A program made the position numbers and the translations under genes. 64,000 nucleotides of DNA. It comes from Bactericera cockerelli (Eukaryota > Arthropoda > Insecta > Hemiptera > Triozidae). The notes under the pieces are model-generated. The model was not told the origin of the DNA. It was given only the letters and a program-made list of their open reading frames with translations, and did not search any database. Below are positions 1-14,200 of this stretch, in pieces; position 1 is the first letter of the stretch, and the number at the start of each line of letters is the position of its first letter. The stretch covers positions 40,262,099-40,326,098 of the forward strand of contig CM044958.1 in assembly GCA_024516035.1 (NCBI GenBank), written 5' to 3'.

Positions 1-949
1 TGTTTCGAAGTCTTTTCAAAACTTGACGATGTTGTGTTATGGTCCCATTTCAACAATGTCACTATGTGGAAAATACTCGTAATAGGTATTGTATAATTTA
101 TGATAGGTAATTTTGGTTCATGAATAGCCATATCCAATTTCAGCACGTAAAATTAGTTCTTGTCGACTTTATGGATGGACATTTGAACACACGATTATCA
201 AGACTGTTCTGTGATATTAAGTAAGGGTGGGTATTTGCCTTAGTAGCTCTTTCTCCGATGTGCCTTAGTAATGATATTGGTTACTAAATGGGTTATTGGT
301 TTTGGTTATCCTACGGGTGAACTCAAACAAAATGTATTTTAACCAAGAAATGAATCGCCACAAAATGTCTATATGGTCCCTATGATATATGGCTAAGTTG
401 TAGTTTTAATTCATCTATTAATTATAGATGAATCTTTTGATAAAGTATTTGAACATACTTTTTACGTGGGCACTACAGTTCATTATTGAAGTATTTGAAG
501 TCCCCGCATTGGGCGCATACAAGATAATTTTTATTGAATCAGAGATAGTTTCTTATCTGCAATCAGGGCTGCACGTTGTACAGCTTATATTTAGAATACA
601 ATGCTTCAATAGCATCAGGTCCACAGGGGATATACCGGAGAAGAATAGCACAGACCGGAGTTTTAACATTTACATTTTTCGTTCTTGTATTGTATGCAGA
701 TATTTTGTTGCTGAGCTCTGTTTGATAAAAACGAGCATAGCATGAATGATGTTCTATTCTTTCCCTGTGGAACATGAATGTCATTATTATTGCTGCCATT
801 GTGTTCCTTGATCTGATACGTAATTGTAGAGAAGAGAAGGAAAGATAATATCAGTCATGTATGTATAATTAAGAATACTGAAAGAACATGCTGGGTTTTT
901 GAAATGTCAGATTTGTTCTTGCCTATTAGATTCGTGTATAGGTTTAATG

Positions 950-1042
950 TTCCTATCTAATATTAGTTCTATGGCTATTATTGGGTAGGTATAGGTTTCT
1001 ATTCCTATCTAATATTAGTCCTATGGCTATTATCGGATCCTT
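950..1042 (+). repeat. 52-bp tandem duplication
   Basis: TTCCTATCTAATATTAG followed by TATGGCTATTAT occurs at 950 and again at 1002 with two substitutions. Only two copies are present. Confidence 0.8.
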
Positions 1043-4000
1043 CCATATCATTATGGCGGTTGTGGTTGTAATGGACGATGTGCGTGTGAGCGTGTTTGAA
1101 TAAAAACATGGAAAATCAACTCTTTCTCTTACGTACATTTTGGTACACTATACTCCCAATTTAAATATTATTATGAACATATTTACTCCTATATTTTGTT
1201 TATAAATACCGCATTGTATCGGGGTTATACACATTAACGAATAATTTTTTATAATAGAACCATTCTACACATATTCTACGGGCACCATAATTTATAAGAA
1301 TATTAAAGTCTTGCAATAATAAGGCAAAAAATAGCGATTGATCTAGGTCTATTTAAAGTGTTTTAGCGGAAAAAAATCGAGCCAAAAAATCACATAATCT
1401 CTACCATGTCCAACACACTCAGATCATTAAATTGAACATCGCATACACCAAATGTATGTATGTATATGTATTATTATGTATAATGTACCTATAGAACCAT
1501 ATAAATAATCAGCATAGTATAAATAGTATAATCATGTTTTTAAAATGCGATAAAAAATGTAAATTGAAAAAAAAACCGTGTAGCAAAGCATACAATTATA
1601 ATGCATGGGTATATTATTTACTAAAAAACCGGTTTTGAAATGGTGATAATAATCATTCATAGATGCTGAGAACAAGAATTTACAAGTGATTTTTTCTCTC
1701 TCTATTTTATTTTTTATCTAGTAGCGCAGAAGCCAGAGCAAAAATAATATAAAAAGAAACGATACTATCGAAGAAGACGAAATAAAGAAATAAGAAAAGT
1801 CTGAAATGGCTGAATATGAAAAGAAGAAATGCTGGAACCCGTATAGCTGAAGTAAGAAGAAGATATCGGTAGTGGAGATGAGGCAGAAGAAGATGTGAAA
1901 AAAACAGATGGAGTAATAATAATATCTGAAAGTAGTAAGAGCAAGCAGCAGAACACCAATGTGAACTGAGCTGCGAACTGGTTCTGCCTGCGAGCCAGAA
2001 CAAGATGTTCTGCTAGCCTAATTACATTAGGATCCGAGAGATACAACTGGTTTCGCTTTCAATGAAGGTCAAGATGATTATTATTGTTCCTGGGTACATA
2101 ATAATTTAGTAATCAGGTCTGGCAGGCGAGTGAATCATTTTGTAATGAGGCGGCATTCCTGCTGATATACGCGCCGTGTTTCTTATCTTACTGTGACCTA
2201 TCGTTGAGTTGTTTTACTATACTTTTAGCAGTTGATAATATTTAGGCAAAGATGAGGTACTAACTTACTATTTCTGTACTTTATCCCGCATTAAAAATTA
2301 AATTTATTTTCATCGTTTTATATACTTACTCGGTTTTAATTTAACTTGTTTAGAGTGACGGTGTAAATGTATTGTTTTGACTGAATTTCATCAAACAAAA
2401 CAAATCGTAAAACTTGCTGCAAACTAAGTCGTGGGGTAATAAGCACGGTACACACCATACATATAATATCCATATAATCAGCAACATACGCTTCCAACCC
2501 CATCTAAAAAGCAAGCACTTCGACACTCCCCCACGCTTGGGTGGGGTAGGGAGGTAGGGGCGATGATATTATATGATTTACGACTCACAAGTTTTTATTC
2601 AAATGTGGCTGCGACAAAATCTCAAACTGCAGCAGAAGTGAGAGGGCGGGGGAGCAGGCAAATTTGTAAAATAAATTTAAAATAATGATGCATATTTTAG
2701 TGCCCTTCGCCTGCAGAGGGGGAGTGGGGGGAGGGAGGAGAATGAAGCGTTGTATTTCAGTTTTATATTATGACACAAACGAGGAAAAGGAGGAGGGGAA
2801 TGGGAGGAGAAGGAGGAGTAAAGGATAAAAGGGAGGAGGCACCAGTGGAATTATTTAATATGCAACTCAACATGACAGGTCTGTGGTTTTGTGTGCGGTT
2901 TTGAAATTCGTCTTGCCAATGTTGTTTAGCTGTTCGTGATGTTCCGTCGGGTAGGAGAGTTATGAGGATGAAGATGGCGTGGAGGATTTAGATGGAATTG
3001 AGAAATTAAGTTCGAGCGGTTACCATGCTTGAAAATATGCTAACATTTTGGTAATTGGTTAATTTTGGATAGTTAGAAGAGTTTGAAAATACTTTGAATT
3101 TGAACGGGTGTCAAATAATATATTATTGGAACTCGTTCTCAAAGATTTCTGTTATCAGTTCTGCTAATGTGCCGAGTGACTACACCCTTACCAGTTCTTG
3201 GGAAAAAACATGCACATGACCAGATTAGTGTTCTGACATTCTTGTTCAGTGTCCAAACGTCCATAGATAAAAAATGGGAATCTGACAAGCGTCTTTTTAT
3301 GATTCATTGAGAAACAACAACTTTTTCCACCAACTCTAATGTCACTGGCTATTAACTTTTAGTGAATGTGTGTACGTAATTTATTTCAAATGAAATATCG
3401 TTCTTTTTATGCTTGACATTTACCTGTTCTTTTTATGGTTGAGCATAAAGTCTGTAATTTAAATAAACACGCCATGCCATTAGAATTCGCCCCACAACAG
3501 ACAAAATATAGCACGACTGTGAAAGACATTAACATCCGAGTCACTGCACGGGGCGGGTGAAGAATAGATTTCCAAGAGACAAGTTTCATCAACTTTAAGA
3601 AAAGAAATTGGAAGTTGCAGAGAACTTTATGTTCAATGTGAAACATAAATAAAACGCCAATAGAAACCTTTTTTACGATGTTTTGAAACATAGCTATGGA
3701 GATGGTGAATACATTTCCGAATTTAATTTAAAATAATGGAACGTACACCCCGCCAGCCATGGCTACACAATCCGCCGGGTACAGCTAGTTAATTAAAATG
3801 GTTAAACTTCTGCCCTACACATTGTGTGGTGGATGCTTTTTATTCTCCTAAAAAAGCAAAATCATTGTTCCATTTCATTTAGAGTTTTAGTGAAAATTCT
3901 ATAACGAAATAAGCTTCGAAAATAGGTACATAAAAAGTATTTTTGAAGTATAAATTTGTTTTAGCATTTTTAGCAGGCGTTTCCATCTATCGATACTATA

Positions 4001-5409
4001 ATAATATGAAAATGTTATTATTTGTATCGGTGTATGTATCTAGGTATTAAACTAGTAAACCATAAAAACCTGTCTGATATTCACCTGCCAAAATACAGTG
4101 TACATTTTCTAAAGTCCAATGAATATGTGAATATCAACTTGATAACTATGTGTAAACTATACAGTACGTAGGTAACTATATTATTATAATCCGGTCTCTA
4201 CACAACTTCGTTTTCACGATATAAAAACATAACCAAGTAATATAATAGGTAACATAAATTTATTATCTTCTCCTATCAAATGGATCTTTCGTAGAGCCTC
4301 CCAGCTCGCCTTACTCACTCGTAATGGAATAAATTCTTGTAATCCTAACTCCAACTGACATCAGAGAAAATCAAATCAAACTGAGGATAATAAAAATGAA
4401 ATAGCTCTGAGATAGATTGTATCTCCTTCCACCTGAGAATTTCATTCAGAAGATTTACAATACTCAGGACGGAAACTTGAAACGAAACATTTAGTCAATC
4501 ATGACTTCGATATCGATTAATTCCATGACCTGATTCCACTGCATCCGAGGACAATTCACAATGAATGAACAAGAGTAAGTTGTACAATGGAAATGAACAA
4601 TTGTTCAACTTTTTTATTTCATACTCAGTTCTTTCTCTGTGTCTCAATGATAAACTATTCTTTTCAATTATCTCGAGCATAAAAAATATGAAATTTCACT
4701 TTACTTCTCTTAAATACATAAATACAAAAGACCTCGTTAATTACCCCATTTATTCTGTATCACACAACCATTAAAATACTTACTTGTTTATAAAAAAATT
4801 ATTGTTTTCCAACCAAATCTAATTCAATTATTTAATGGGACTCGGTGGTATATTGATGAGGTTTTCTGTGACTAATGATATGGCTGCTTTATTAATGTCC
4901 TCCGTCTTATTTTGTAACTAAAAGAGGTTATTTTGTGTATTCAGAGACTCACCTATACTAGCACTTATTCAAAGAGGTAATAAACTCATAAAATCAGCAT
5001 TAAAGATTCTAGAACACACGTATTCTTAAATAGTTTACTCAACAACAACAAAAAAACCTTTAAAATCCGTGTTCAAAATGTCGTTTGAGCTTTCAAGCGG
5101 AAAAGGTGAACGAAGTCATTATGTAGGTATCGATTCCAATTCTACCTATTCCACAACAGCATAGCGCACGATAGAGGTATCATGCCTGTGTGCTGGAGGG
5201 TCCAGGGGATATTTCCTGGAGGGGGAGGCTAGCGCTTGAAAATAAGACAAAAATTCAGGGATTCGAAATGTGTATGTAAAGTAAGGGGCTCATTTTATTT
5301 CACCTAATAATTATTGGTGGATATAACTTTATACAAAGGAACATAATAATATGCATATTCTAAATTATGAACTACCTATATATTTTACATTTTATTGACT
5401 AGCTAAATA

Positions 5410-5874
5410 TTGATGATGAGAATGATAAATCTTTTTGTACGGCAAAAAACAAGAATTCTTTTTTACACTACGGACCAAGCACAGCTGGTTTTATCACACC
5501 TAAACCACTTTCATTATTTCCACGCAGTCATTGATGTAAATTTATTTAACTATCTTTTCGTTCAGTCTGTTCTTTTTAATCGGACCTATCATCAACTAAA
5601 TCCGAGCCATACCAAAACCCAAGGGAATGGCTCGGCCCCACATCCCCAGCTTAGAAACGCCCATGAAAATAACATTAACAAAATTGCTGACACAATTGTT
5701 TCTGTTTCCAACAAGTACAACAAAACTGGAAACGGCAACATCATTATCAGCATCAGTCCCAGACAGACTTTAAAACAAACAGAGTTTGTACCTTGGAACA
5801 TAGAGAGAAGGGAATTAGATGGAACAGTGATACTACTGGGACCGAGGGGGAGAATGAGAAGTTTTTCGATGTAG
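5410..5874 (+). CDS. Unidentified 154-codon ORF, doubtful
   Basis: An uninterrupted frame starting ATGATGAGA. The first third is hydrophobic and aromatic. From about residue 58 it becomes hydrophilic (HPQLRNAHENN, ISPRQTLKQTEFVPW). No domain, signal peptide or splice context is recognised. It is longer than most chance frames in DNA this AT-rich, but one such frame in 64 kb is not strongly unexpected. It could be an exon fragment or an old transposon remnant. Confidence 0.12.
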   Translation: MMMRMINLFVRQKTRILFYTTDQAQLVLSHLNHFHYFHAVIDVNLFNYLFVQSVLFNRTYHQLNPSHTKTQGNGSAPHPQLRNAHENNINKIADTIVSVSNKYNKTGNGNIIISISPRQTLKQTEFVPWNIERRELDGTVILLGPRGRMRSFSM

Positions 5875-6142
5875 TTAAGGGAAAAACATTTTATTGTTGT
5901 TACGTATAAACAGAGCAGTTCTCATTTTATTTTGAAACAACATGGAAGAGAGAGATGAGAGTGGAGGAGAAGGGAAAGATAAAGTGGGCGCTAGGATTTA
6001 AATAGAGAGAAGGGAGTTCCGAAATTGATTACTTGGGTAACTATTATTAGGTATTCACCTACGAAAAGACCAATTCATGTTTAAATTTAAACTCTTTCGT
6101 AAGATTCAAAAACTGCACCAAAACGATCGTTTTGTAAAAGCA

Positions 6143-6180
6143 AGCGAACAGCAATAAGTAATGCTTTATTGCTGTTCGCT
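6143..6180. repeat. Perfect 15-bp inverted repeat with 8-base loop
   Basis: AGCGAACAGCAATAA (6143-6157) is exactly inverted at 6166-6180, separated by GTAATGCT. Pairing stops sharply at the outer edge. No flanking duplication was seen. Confidence 0.9.
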
Positions 6181-8183
6181 GGGAATTAAAAATTATACCT
6201 ATAGCTGTTATAAATAGGTACCTAGATAATATTATAATAGGTAGATAATCTAGATATGTTACTTCAATTTACTTGGCAACTATGTACAAACATTCCTCAA
6301 AGAAAAATGCTAGTTATCTTTATTTATATTAAACAACAGAAATAGTGTTTGAGTACATAGCTCGATAGTAAGTAGTAACTACCTGATAAAGGTACAACAA
6401 TAATATTACACAAGCAAGCATCATCATCAGGCGAATAACAGCTGCTATCAAAGTTCAACATCTTAATGTAAAAACATATAAGCACATTATTTCTTCAGAT
6501 TTCAAGTTCCAATCCAACTGATTACAAGTCCTTAACCATTTGAATCGAGGGGTTAGAGGTCGGGATAGATAGGACATGACTAATAGCTATTATTTTCTAT
6601 TCTGACTATTTAAATTAAACATGAGTTTCACCGAGGTGATAAATAATGGCTTGATGATATACTCATACCGAACAGAATACCTCTCAATATGGGATTAAAA
6701 TAATAAAACAATAAATTCGCCTTTAACACTGGATATGATACTGTAATCTTGAGTTGAAGGTAGCGTATTGGTGTCTACCCATTTGATTTTCCTTCGCCTA
6801 TAGCCTCATACATATTTCATTTGCTGTCGGATATTTTTTCGCATGGATAGAATATTGTAATTGAATCTTTGACGGAAATTTTAAATATTATTTAAATGAA
6901 TGAGGAAAACGTCGCTAATTGAAACTGAACCTTGCACTAAAGCGTTTGCACAATCAAGAGTGTGCACTCACCGAGTCATCAATGAAGTAACACGTCAGCT
7001 GATGTATTAGTTATTTTAAAATATAGAATATTTTTTTTATTCCAAGATAGGTATTTAAATAAAATTATGATATTATGGGCGGGAATATTGTATAAAAAAT
7101 TTTAAAATCTAATTTATATTTTTTTGAGGTTATATTGTTGACAAGTCAAAAAAAGTTCACACTTCATGTTGAAATAAAACATGAAATGTACCTACAATTA
7201 CATCAATGATTGCGTGAAAATGTCACATTAAAAATATATATTTTTACATTAAGAAAAGCACAAACAATCGCAACAAAAGAACGATTGAATCAATAACTTC
7301 ACTATTACCTGTCTACATCAAACTCCTCATTATTGGAAATGCCTTTCTCAAAATATAAAATCAAAATGGACGCAGCACAGAAGGGCCGAATAGGGTCCCC
7401 TATGACAAGTCTCATTTGTAAATAATAACTGAATGACTTTGATTGAAATTAGAGACAGGTAAAAAAAACCAATGGTTTCCCATGTCGGATGCCACGCCTC
7501 TGAGCGTTCCGTTTCTGATCTCTCATTATTGTCCACTTAATGAATTACCAGTAATTAATTTCCAATGAATTCAGTCCTGCTGATTGCGGTAACATTCTCA
7601 GTCATTTCCTTTCCAAGTTACTATAGAGGTAGTTAGAGCTGCATTCCTATTATAGGCTCTCTTGTTGAATTGATTGAGAACGGGTAGTTGAACTTATCTC
7701 GAGCAAAATAATTATAACCACTATCTTTGTTGTTTTCCAATTAGTCATTTTTTGTCAGACAGAAAAGAGTTTCTCAGAGCATTCATTAGGTTTAGAAGAT
7801 AGGAAGGTACGTAAGAGTTTCTTCTCTTTGCTTCTTTGTGTTTCACATAGCGTGCCAACAATGCTGACAACATGATTTATTGCTCTGAGCTCATGAGTAG
7901 GAGGTGCAGTTACTTGTGGATGTGGTAAGTTGGTGAGTGCTGTAGCTCAGACATTTTGTAAAGGATAGCGTTAGTGATTTGTCACCTACTTAAACAAAGA
8001 AATAATTACGAGATCCATAAGTTATAACATGTATTATGAACAAAGTTTCGACGTTGTGTCCATCAGCTAAATCCCATCACACTCGGTGTTCACAATATCA
8101 CATGTATTTATTGTTTGGTTTTTGGGCCAATGGAACGACTAGGCACCTTTCAGTTTCTTTACTCGACGCACACGGCGACTCAC

Positions 8184-8254
8184 TTTTGCTGTCGGGGCAC
8201 AAGCGATGACGTCACTGAGTCCTGCAAAGCGACAGGAGGGCAGTTGAGACTCAC
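8184..8254 (-). CDS. Candidate second coding exon of the same Asn-rich gene
   Basis: On the minus strand a pyrimidine-rich tract ends in TTTCAG at 8255. It is followed by 71 bases and then a strong donor, GTGAGT, beginning at 8183. Exon 1 leaves one base (G), so this exon must supply two. In that phase the 71 bases are fully open: a split Gly codon, then ESQLPSCRF and AGLSDVIACAPTAK, ending in phase 0. A second acceptor, TTTGCAG, lies at 8222. It would give a 38-base exon in the same frame, again with a split Gly codon, so either acceptor preserves the protein. The segment is GC-rich against an AT-rich background. Chance openness over 23 codons is not negligible, and no third exon was confirmed, so this is an inference from splice signals and phase. 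The 71-base form would need the first acceptor, which is immediately followed by a donor-like GTGAGT. Confidence 0.45.
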
Positions 8255-11200
8255 CTGAAACACAGAAAACAAATGGAACATTAGACATATGTCTAGTACT
8301 TGTAGTATTTCATCTAGCAATGTAAGATTTGACACAAAGCTGTAGCTTTTATGACCAAGTGGTGATCCTCTTTCCAGTTTCAAGGCATCAAGATGTACCA
8401 TACATCAGAGAAGTACAAGTACATGCGCTAGACTCAATAGAGCAATGGTAACGTGGCTCCGGGGGAGAATAAACTTTTGCTGGTTTTCTCAACAACAATC
8501 TAGAATTTGAAAATGCGGGCATTTGTGGGATGCAAAATTATAAGTTTGTCTGCAACGCCTTACGTCTGACTTTTCTGATGTGTAATATTCATAATTATAT
8601 TCCATAATACATTAGTAATAAATTCATTTCACTTCATCCCCGTCTTCATATTATTAAAATAATTAATATCCGTTAATAGTGCTTGTCGGGAGCATGGCTC
8701 GAGGCGTTAGATTAATTTATGTGCTGTCCTATTCTATTCATGTAATTCTGCATGTATAATAACGAGATACATAGGTTTATATTTTAGAAAACTTCGTATG
8801 GATTAGTACTAGAAAAATTCGCCAGGAAACAGATATTTTTAATCCTCCAAAGTTTGGTTTGGAGTCCAAACCAATGGTAAATCTACTTATTTTTAATTTT
8901 ATTTCTGTTGAAGTAATCTTGAGAATAGTTTATGCTTATTAAGCTATTGAAAAACCCAACAGAAAGCTTAAACATAAATGCGTTTCTTTAGTGAATGTTG
9001 GTTAGAAGTTACTTTGTGCTTCACATATTTTTAAATGGTTATGTGTATAGTGAACAACCTTCGGTAGCTATTTCAGGTTTGTGCACTAATGCGAAGCCGT
9101 AAGCAATAGCTGTACCAGGTACCTATATGGTTTGACATGAGACATAGATGACAGGTACTCTGTAATCGCCGCATCATACTTATACTAGAAGGTCTAGAGC
9201 CCACCTATCTTATCATCAGCAAAAGAGACATAATGCCAGACCACTCTATCATTTTGACATTCGCAGGCCTCTAATTTACATTTGTCCAACTCAACAAAAA
9301 CTCCTCTAATCTAATAAAAAAATATCCTTTTACTGAAGTTACGTGTTCTCCATGGCAATCAGTAATTCCAATGTTTACCTCATGACAAACCATGACCAGA
9401 TAAGAGAGAATACCAGGCATATAATTTACATCTGGCAGGCAAACAATTCGTACCAGCACTCTAAAAGGTAGGTATATAATTTACATTTCCTATATTAATG
9501 GCTGCCCACGATTGTGGGGCATGGTTGATCAATAGGTAGGTTTTCGTGTAATTATATACCCGGTTGGAAATGTTGGATTACAGGTATGGTTCGTTATCAA
9601 ATGTAGAGGAGGGGTAACATTTTGTTGGGCATTGTGATATTTATGGACTTGTAGATGTAGGTACATGTCCAATTGCGTTCGGGCTGATATTATTGTGCAA
9701 TCGTAATGGACTTTTATGAGGAGATGTTGCATTGGGTGGAGAGGGACAACACAAAAACTGAATGATTTCTAAAAATAAATTACAGGAGATACACGATATA
9801 GGTACTGACAATTTTCCCATTCAAATTATTTTGAGAGACAACCTTAATTTGAAAATAATTATATTTGGCAATCATAATTTGAATTTGGCAGGTAGGTACT
9901 CTTAAATGTTGAAAAGATTGCTGAAACTTGCACTTGGAAGGTACACGAGGCATATAAAAATTATAATTACATTACTTTTAATTACCTAATACACCGGGAT
10001 ATAATAAAAAAAAATATCAGTATTTTCATTTTTACAAATGGTGGGTAATTTATATTTATAAGTCAGGCGTGAACACGAATTCGAGGTAAGTATCAAGTTA
10101 CTCGGTAGGTACGTGCCTCCAAGTAATTAAATTCAAAATGATTAGGAAATATTTCATTAAAAAATAATTAAATCCTCGCAATTTGAATTTAAATTGTTGA
10201 GCAAGGACCCTCAAAATTCAAACCTGCTTGAAGCAAGCTAAATGAGAAGTATCATAATTAAGGGCAACAGCTTATTAGGTAGAACACTGTTAATGAAGGT
10301 AATGAAGTAAATTAAAACCAGGTGGTAGGTAGTAGGTACTTATTAGATCGATCCATATCATGTCTGAATATGAACAAGAGGGAATTACTGCAGAATAAAA
10401 CATTTTCTGAAACTTAACGCGTTTAGTAAAATACAATACATTTCACCAGGATGGCGAGAAGAAGAAGAGAAATACCTATATGATTTTAGATATAAAAAAA
10501 AATTCAGGTACATTAAAAGAGCAGCAGTTACCTTCCAACACAAGGGTAAGAAAATACAGGATAGATTTAAGCTCTTTCGGGGCTTTCGGGTTTTTATGAA
10601 AGGATAGCACGTGGGCTAGGAGAGAAGACGGGAGGAATTTATTTTCAACTTTACATAATAGCCATACATCATGGAAACTTTCCCAACGGGGGAAATGAAG
10701 GGGGGTGCCTGGATATGAAAACTGAAGGGATGTCTCATGTTCACCCCTCTCCCCCTCCTTACTACCCTGACCTATTTCCTTCTTATCCTCTTTTCCTTTG
10801 CAGAACTTTCCATTCCGCTTCTTTACAAGTTGCCGAGCTTTTCTCCCCATGCCAAACGCTATCTGAACTTTTTCCAGCGTATGTACTAGAAACCTATCAT
10901 GTGTGTATTGGAATACGTGAGAGTTGCTTGCACTGGATACTAAAGCATAATCTGTGTTTGTACTCATAGAACATAAAACAATACCTTATTTTAACATTTA
11001 CTCAATACTATAACATTGGATACTAATTGTATTTATTATTTAACAGCTTATGTAGGTACATAATATGTGGGAACCTACCAAGATAATGTTAATCTTGTTT
11101 AATGATGTACGTACATAATTACAACTTTATACCTATAGTCTTGGTCTTTTTTTACTCAGTATCCTCAGTCATCCTAAAGCAGGACTAATCCTCCCATTAT

Positions 11201-14200
11201 TTCATTCCCCCACCACTCACTTCTTCCTAAACGCCAAGTTTTTTATTCCACTCGTTTTTCCCTTTTTTCTTTTAAAAGGAAAAAATTAAGAGGCAGAAAT
11301 TTTCCAACGTTTTTTCTAAATACTTATCTTGCCATCAAATAAAATTTCAAGCGAAGACATTTCTTTCCCTGCGTTAATTTCTTTGAAGTGATGTTTAATT
11401 AATAAATAGTCTCTCTCCTTACCTCCTTAGTTTTCTTTTCATTTAGATTTTAGAGGATACAGAAAGGATAAAGCAAATCTTTCTTGAAAGGAAACTGATA
11501 AAACGAACACTCGGAAGGACTTTAAAAAAGAAGAAGAAAAAATCAGAAAATCTCTCGGATTTTCATGCAAATTAGTTTTGTTCGTTATGGTTGAACTATT
11601 CTTAGCTTGAGGAAAAAAAATGGCGGTGAATTCAAAGAGATGTATATTTTTCTCTCCTAATGCTTACCTAAGATGAAGAACATGACTGCGTTACTTATAA
11701 GATCTCGTGAATGACGGAGAACATCAGATAATTCCCGTGCCTAATTACTTGAAGAAAACTAATGAAGACAGCAGAATTCTAATCAATAGGAAGGGATTAA
11801 AATAGAAGTCTTTCAAAACATAGAAAGACTAGTATTTCTTATTTATTTATGTATTTCTCTTGGCTTGGTTCATTACGAACTCCTCATGAGGAAACTCTAG
11901 TCTGCTGTCGAATAGAATCAGATTACTCATGGGAACGTGTTCAGTACCTAACTTGTTTATTATAATGCAAAAGGCAAGTGCGTTTATGTAAGTAGAACAA
12001 TGCAGTTAAGTAGGGTCCTAAACGTACACGAATTAATAATGTAAATGCATGACCACATACATTAAATGTTTCCATGAAGTTCAACTTGAACGAGGTGTAA
12101 TTTAATGTCCGTCCACTCCCGGATAGCGTGACCAAAATGGTGCCACAACCCAGGGGAGTGATACACAGGAGCAGGGAATATTATGCTAAAAGTTGGGTGC
12201 AGTAAAATTTTCAGGAGTTTTGGTGCCTCCACTATGTCTCTGAATTGTTAAGAAGATTTATCGAACACATTGACTTTCATATCCTCTATGCTAATCTTAC
12301 TGTAGCGAAAGACAAGTATTCCCAAGACATCCACTACTTACAGTTTATTTCTTCTTTTTAGAGCATAAAAACTGTTCAAAGGCTTTGCTCTAATTAACTC
12401 GAATTAGAAGTCTGGCTGATAAGATTAGGGTAGATGAGACTTGAAACTATTAAAACGGATGATGGGCCGCTTATTAATACATTCAAAAAAACTCGCAGTG
12501 CACACATTTGTAGAAGTTTCCTATTCATGCATTATTTCACGGGCGTTCTTTGAAATGACCAGACTGTCATGTGTAGGTTACATTGTACGCATACGTAATG
12601 AGTGTTATTATAATACTAGGGTCATCTTCATTGTGGGCACATTCACTTACTAACTAGGCATAATTATTAATACCATCCACGACATGCTTCACAATGTACA
12701 TAACATCACCGTCAACGGAACAACCCATGCTGACGCATGATATGTAATAGCTTCGGCCCGTCACTAGACACAAGGGAGTCATGATAATGATAATTATGAG
12801 ATGCTGATACTGTTAGGGAACCATCACTTGTGAACAAAGAGGACGAAATACTTGAAAATAAGATAAATACAAATACACCTCCCATTCAAAAGACATGGTA
12901 TAATAATGTTCTTGAGTTTCTAGAGTTATGTCTTCTCGAAAGAAATAAATTCTTTTTACTTTTCTTCTGAAAATAAGGAAAAACATTTCCCCGAAAAACG
13001 AAAGGAAGGAAAAAGCATGGGCGAAAGAAAGCAGACGGAATTATACAGGTTTCTTCTGTGTGAATAAGAAAGTTATTTACCCCCTGACTGATGGGGAAGA
13101 AGGGGGGGGTGCTTCAGTGAAACCTGAGATGAAAGGGAGGAAGGGGGTTGCCTTGAGGAAGTTAGTTCGTCTTTTCATGTTTTCTGCAGGAGAGAAGAGG
13201 AAGTAGGAATTCATTCTTCTCTATTAAACTTGTATTTCCATTTATAATGCTTTTTGTGTTTTGCCATCATAGCGTTACTACCTACCAGCATGTTTTTGAA
13301 CTTTCTTTGTCGCATATCGATTTGATATTTTGAGCTTGGAATATCTCTTGAAAGTAAAAACTATGCGTTGCTGTTTCTTGCAGTGTACGCGAGTAATCTT
13401 CATGTTAATAATGATGTTCCTGATACATAGGAACAAAATTTTAAGCAACAAACACATGGAAACAAAGAGGTTTTTGAGTAACCGCGGAACCAAAATCCAT
13501 AGAATATCTATCCATAGAATATCTACATATAAAAGAGAATATACGTAAAATTATAATGTAGTTTTAAGCTGCTGAAGAGAGACGGATTATTTCCAGGCGG
13601 TTCTAGTTTAGGATTAATTCGGGAGGGATTTATCGAAAATGAAAAAAAGGTAATTCCTGACAGAGATAATCCTCAACCTCCATGCCGCTGGGTCTGGTAG
13701 GACCTTGATCTGTGGTATTTAGGAACAGTCGGGTGAGAGTAATACCTCTATTGATACGAATGTATTGATTCTCTATTATGACTTGGTATTGGTATTGGTA
13801 CCTATTGACTATATCGGTGTTGTTCAGGACTCATGATCAAAAATGCACCGAACTGACAAACTTGACACATAGAACTTAAATTAGAGGAATGACAGATAGC
13901 CTTTTTAAAAATGTTTATTTCGAAAGTTCACAAATATTTATTAAGGGTCAAATAATAATAATAATACAAAAGAAACCGATATTTCGAAGGATAAAATAAC
14001 ATACGTGATTAACGATTAATCAACGATTGATTAATTAATTGAATAGATTAATAATAATTATAAAAGAAATTAACTTGTGAAATAACTTCTCTAAATATGA
14101 TGAACTTAATAGAAATACGTAATAATCTGCACGATGCAGAAGAACAAATAAATACGCAGGTGATCTGCACTAGATCAGGAATTAGCTCCGACTGACTGGC

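Larger units (their letters stand above)
1..8183. other. Gene-poor region downstream of exon 2
   Basis: AT-rich DNA apart from a G-rich stretch at 2530-2850. It contains the 52-bp duplication at 950, the hairpin at 6143 and the doubtful ORF at 5410. A short exon-like frame is at 1940-2046 on the minus strand. If the host gene continues leftward this is intron. Confidence 0.5.

Noticed and set aside
10476..10967. A 163-codon minus-strand ORF with an overlapping 84-codon antisense ORF
   Set aside because: No domain or family resemblance, no splice or promoter context, and it lies inside the inferred intron in a locally GC-richer patch that lengthens chance frames.
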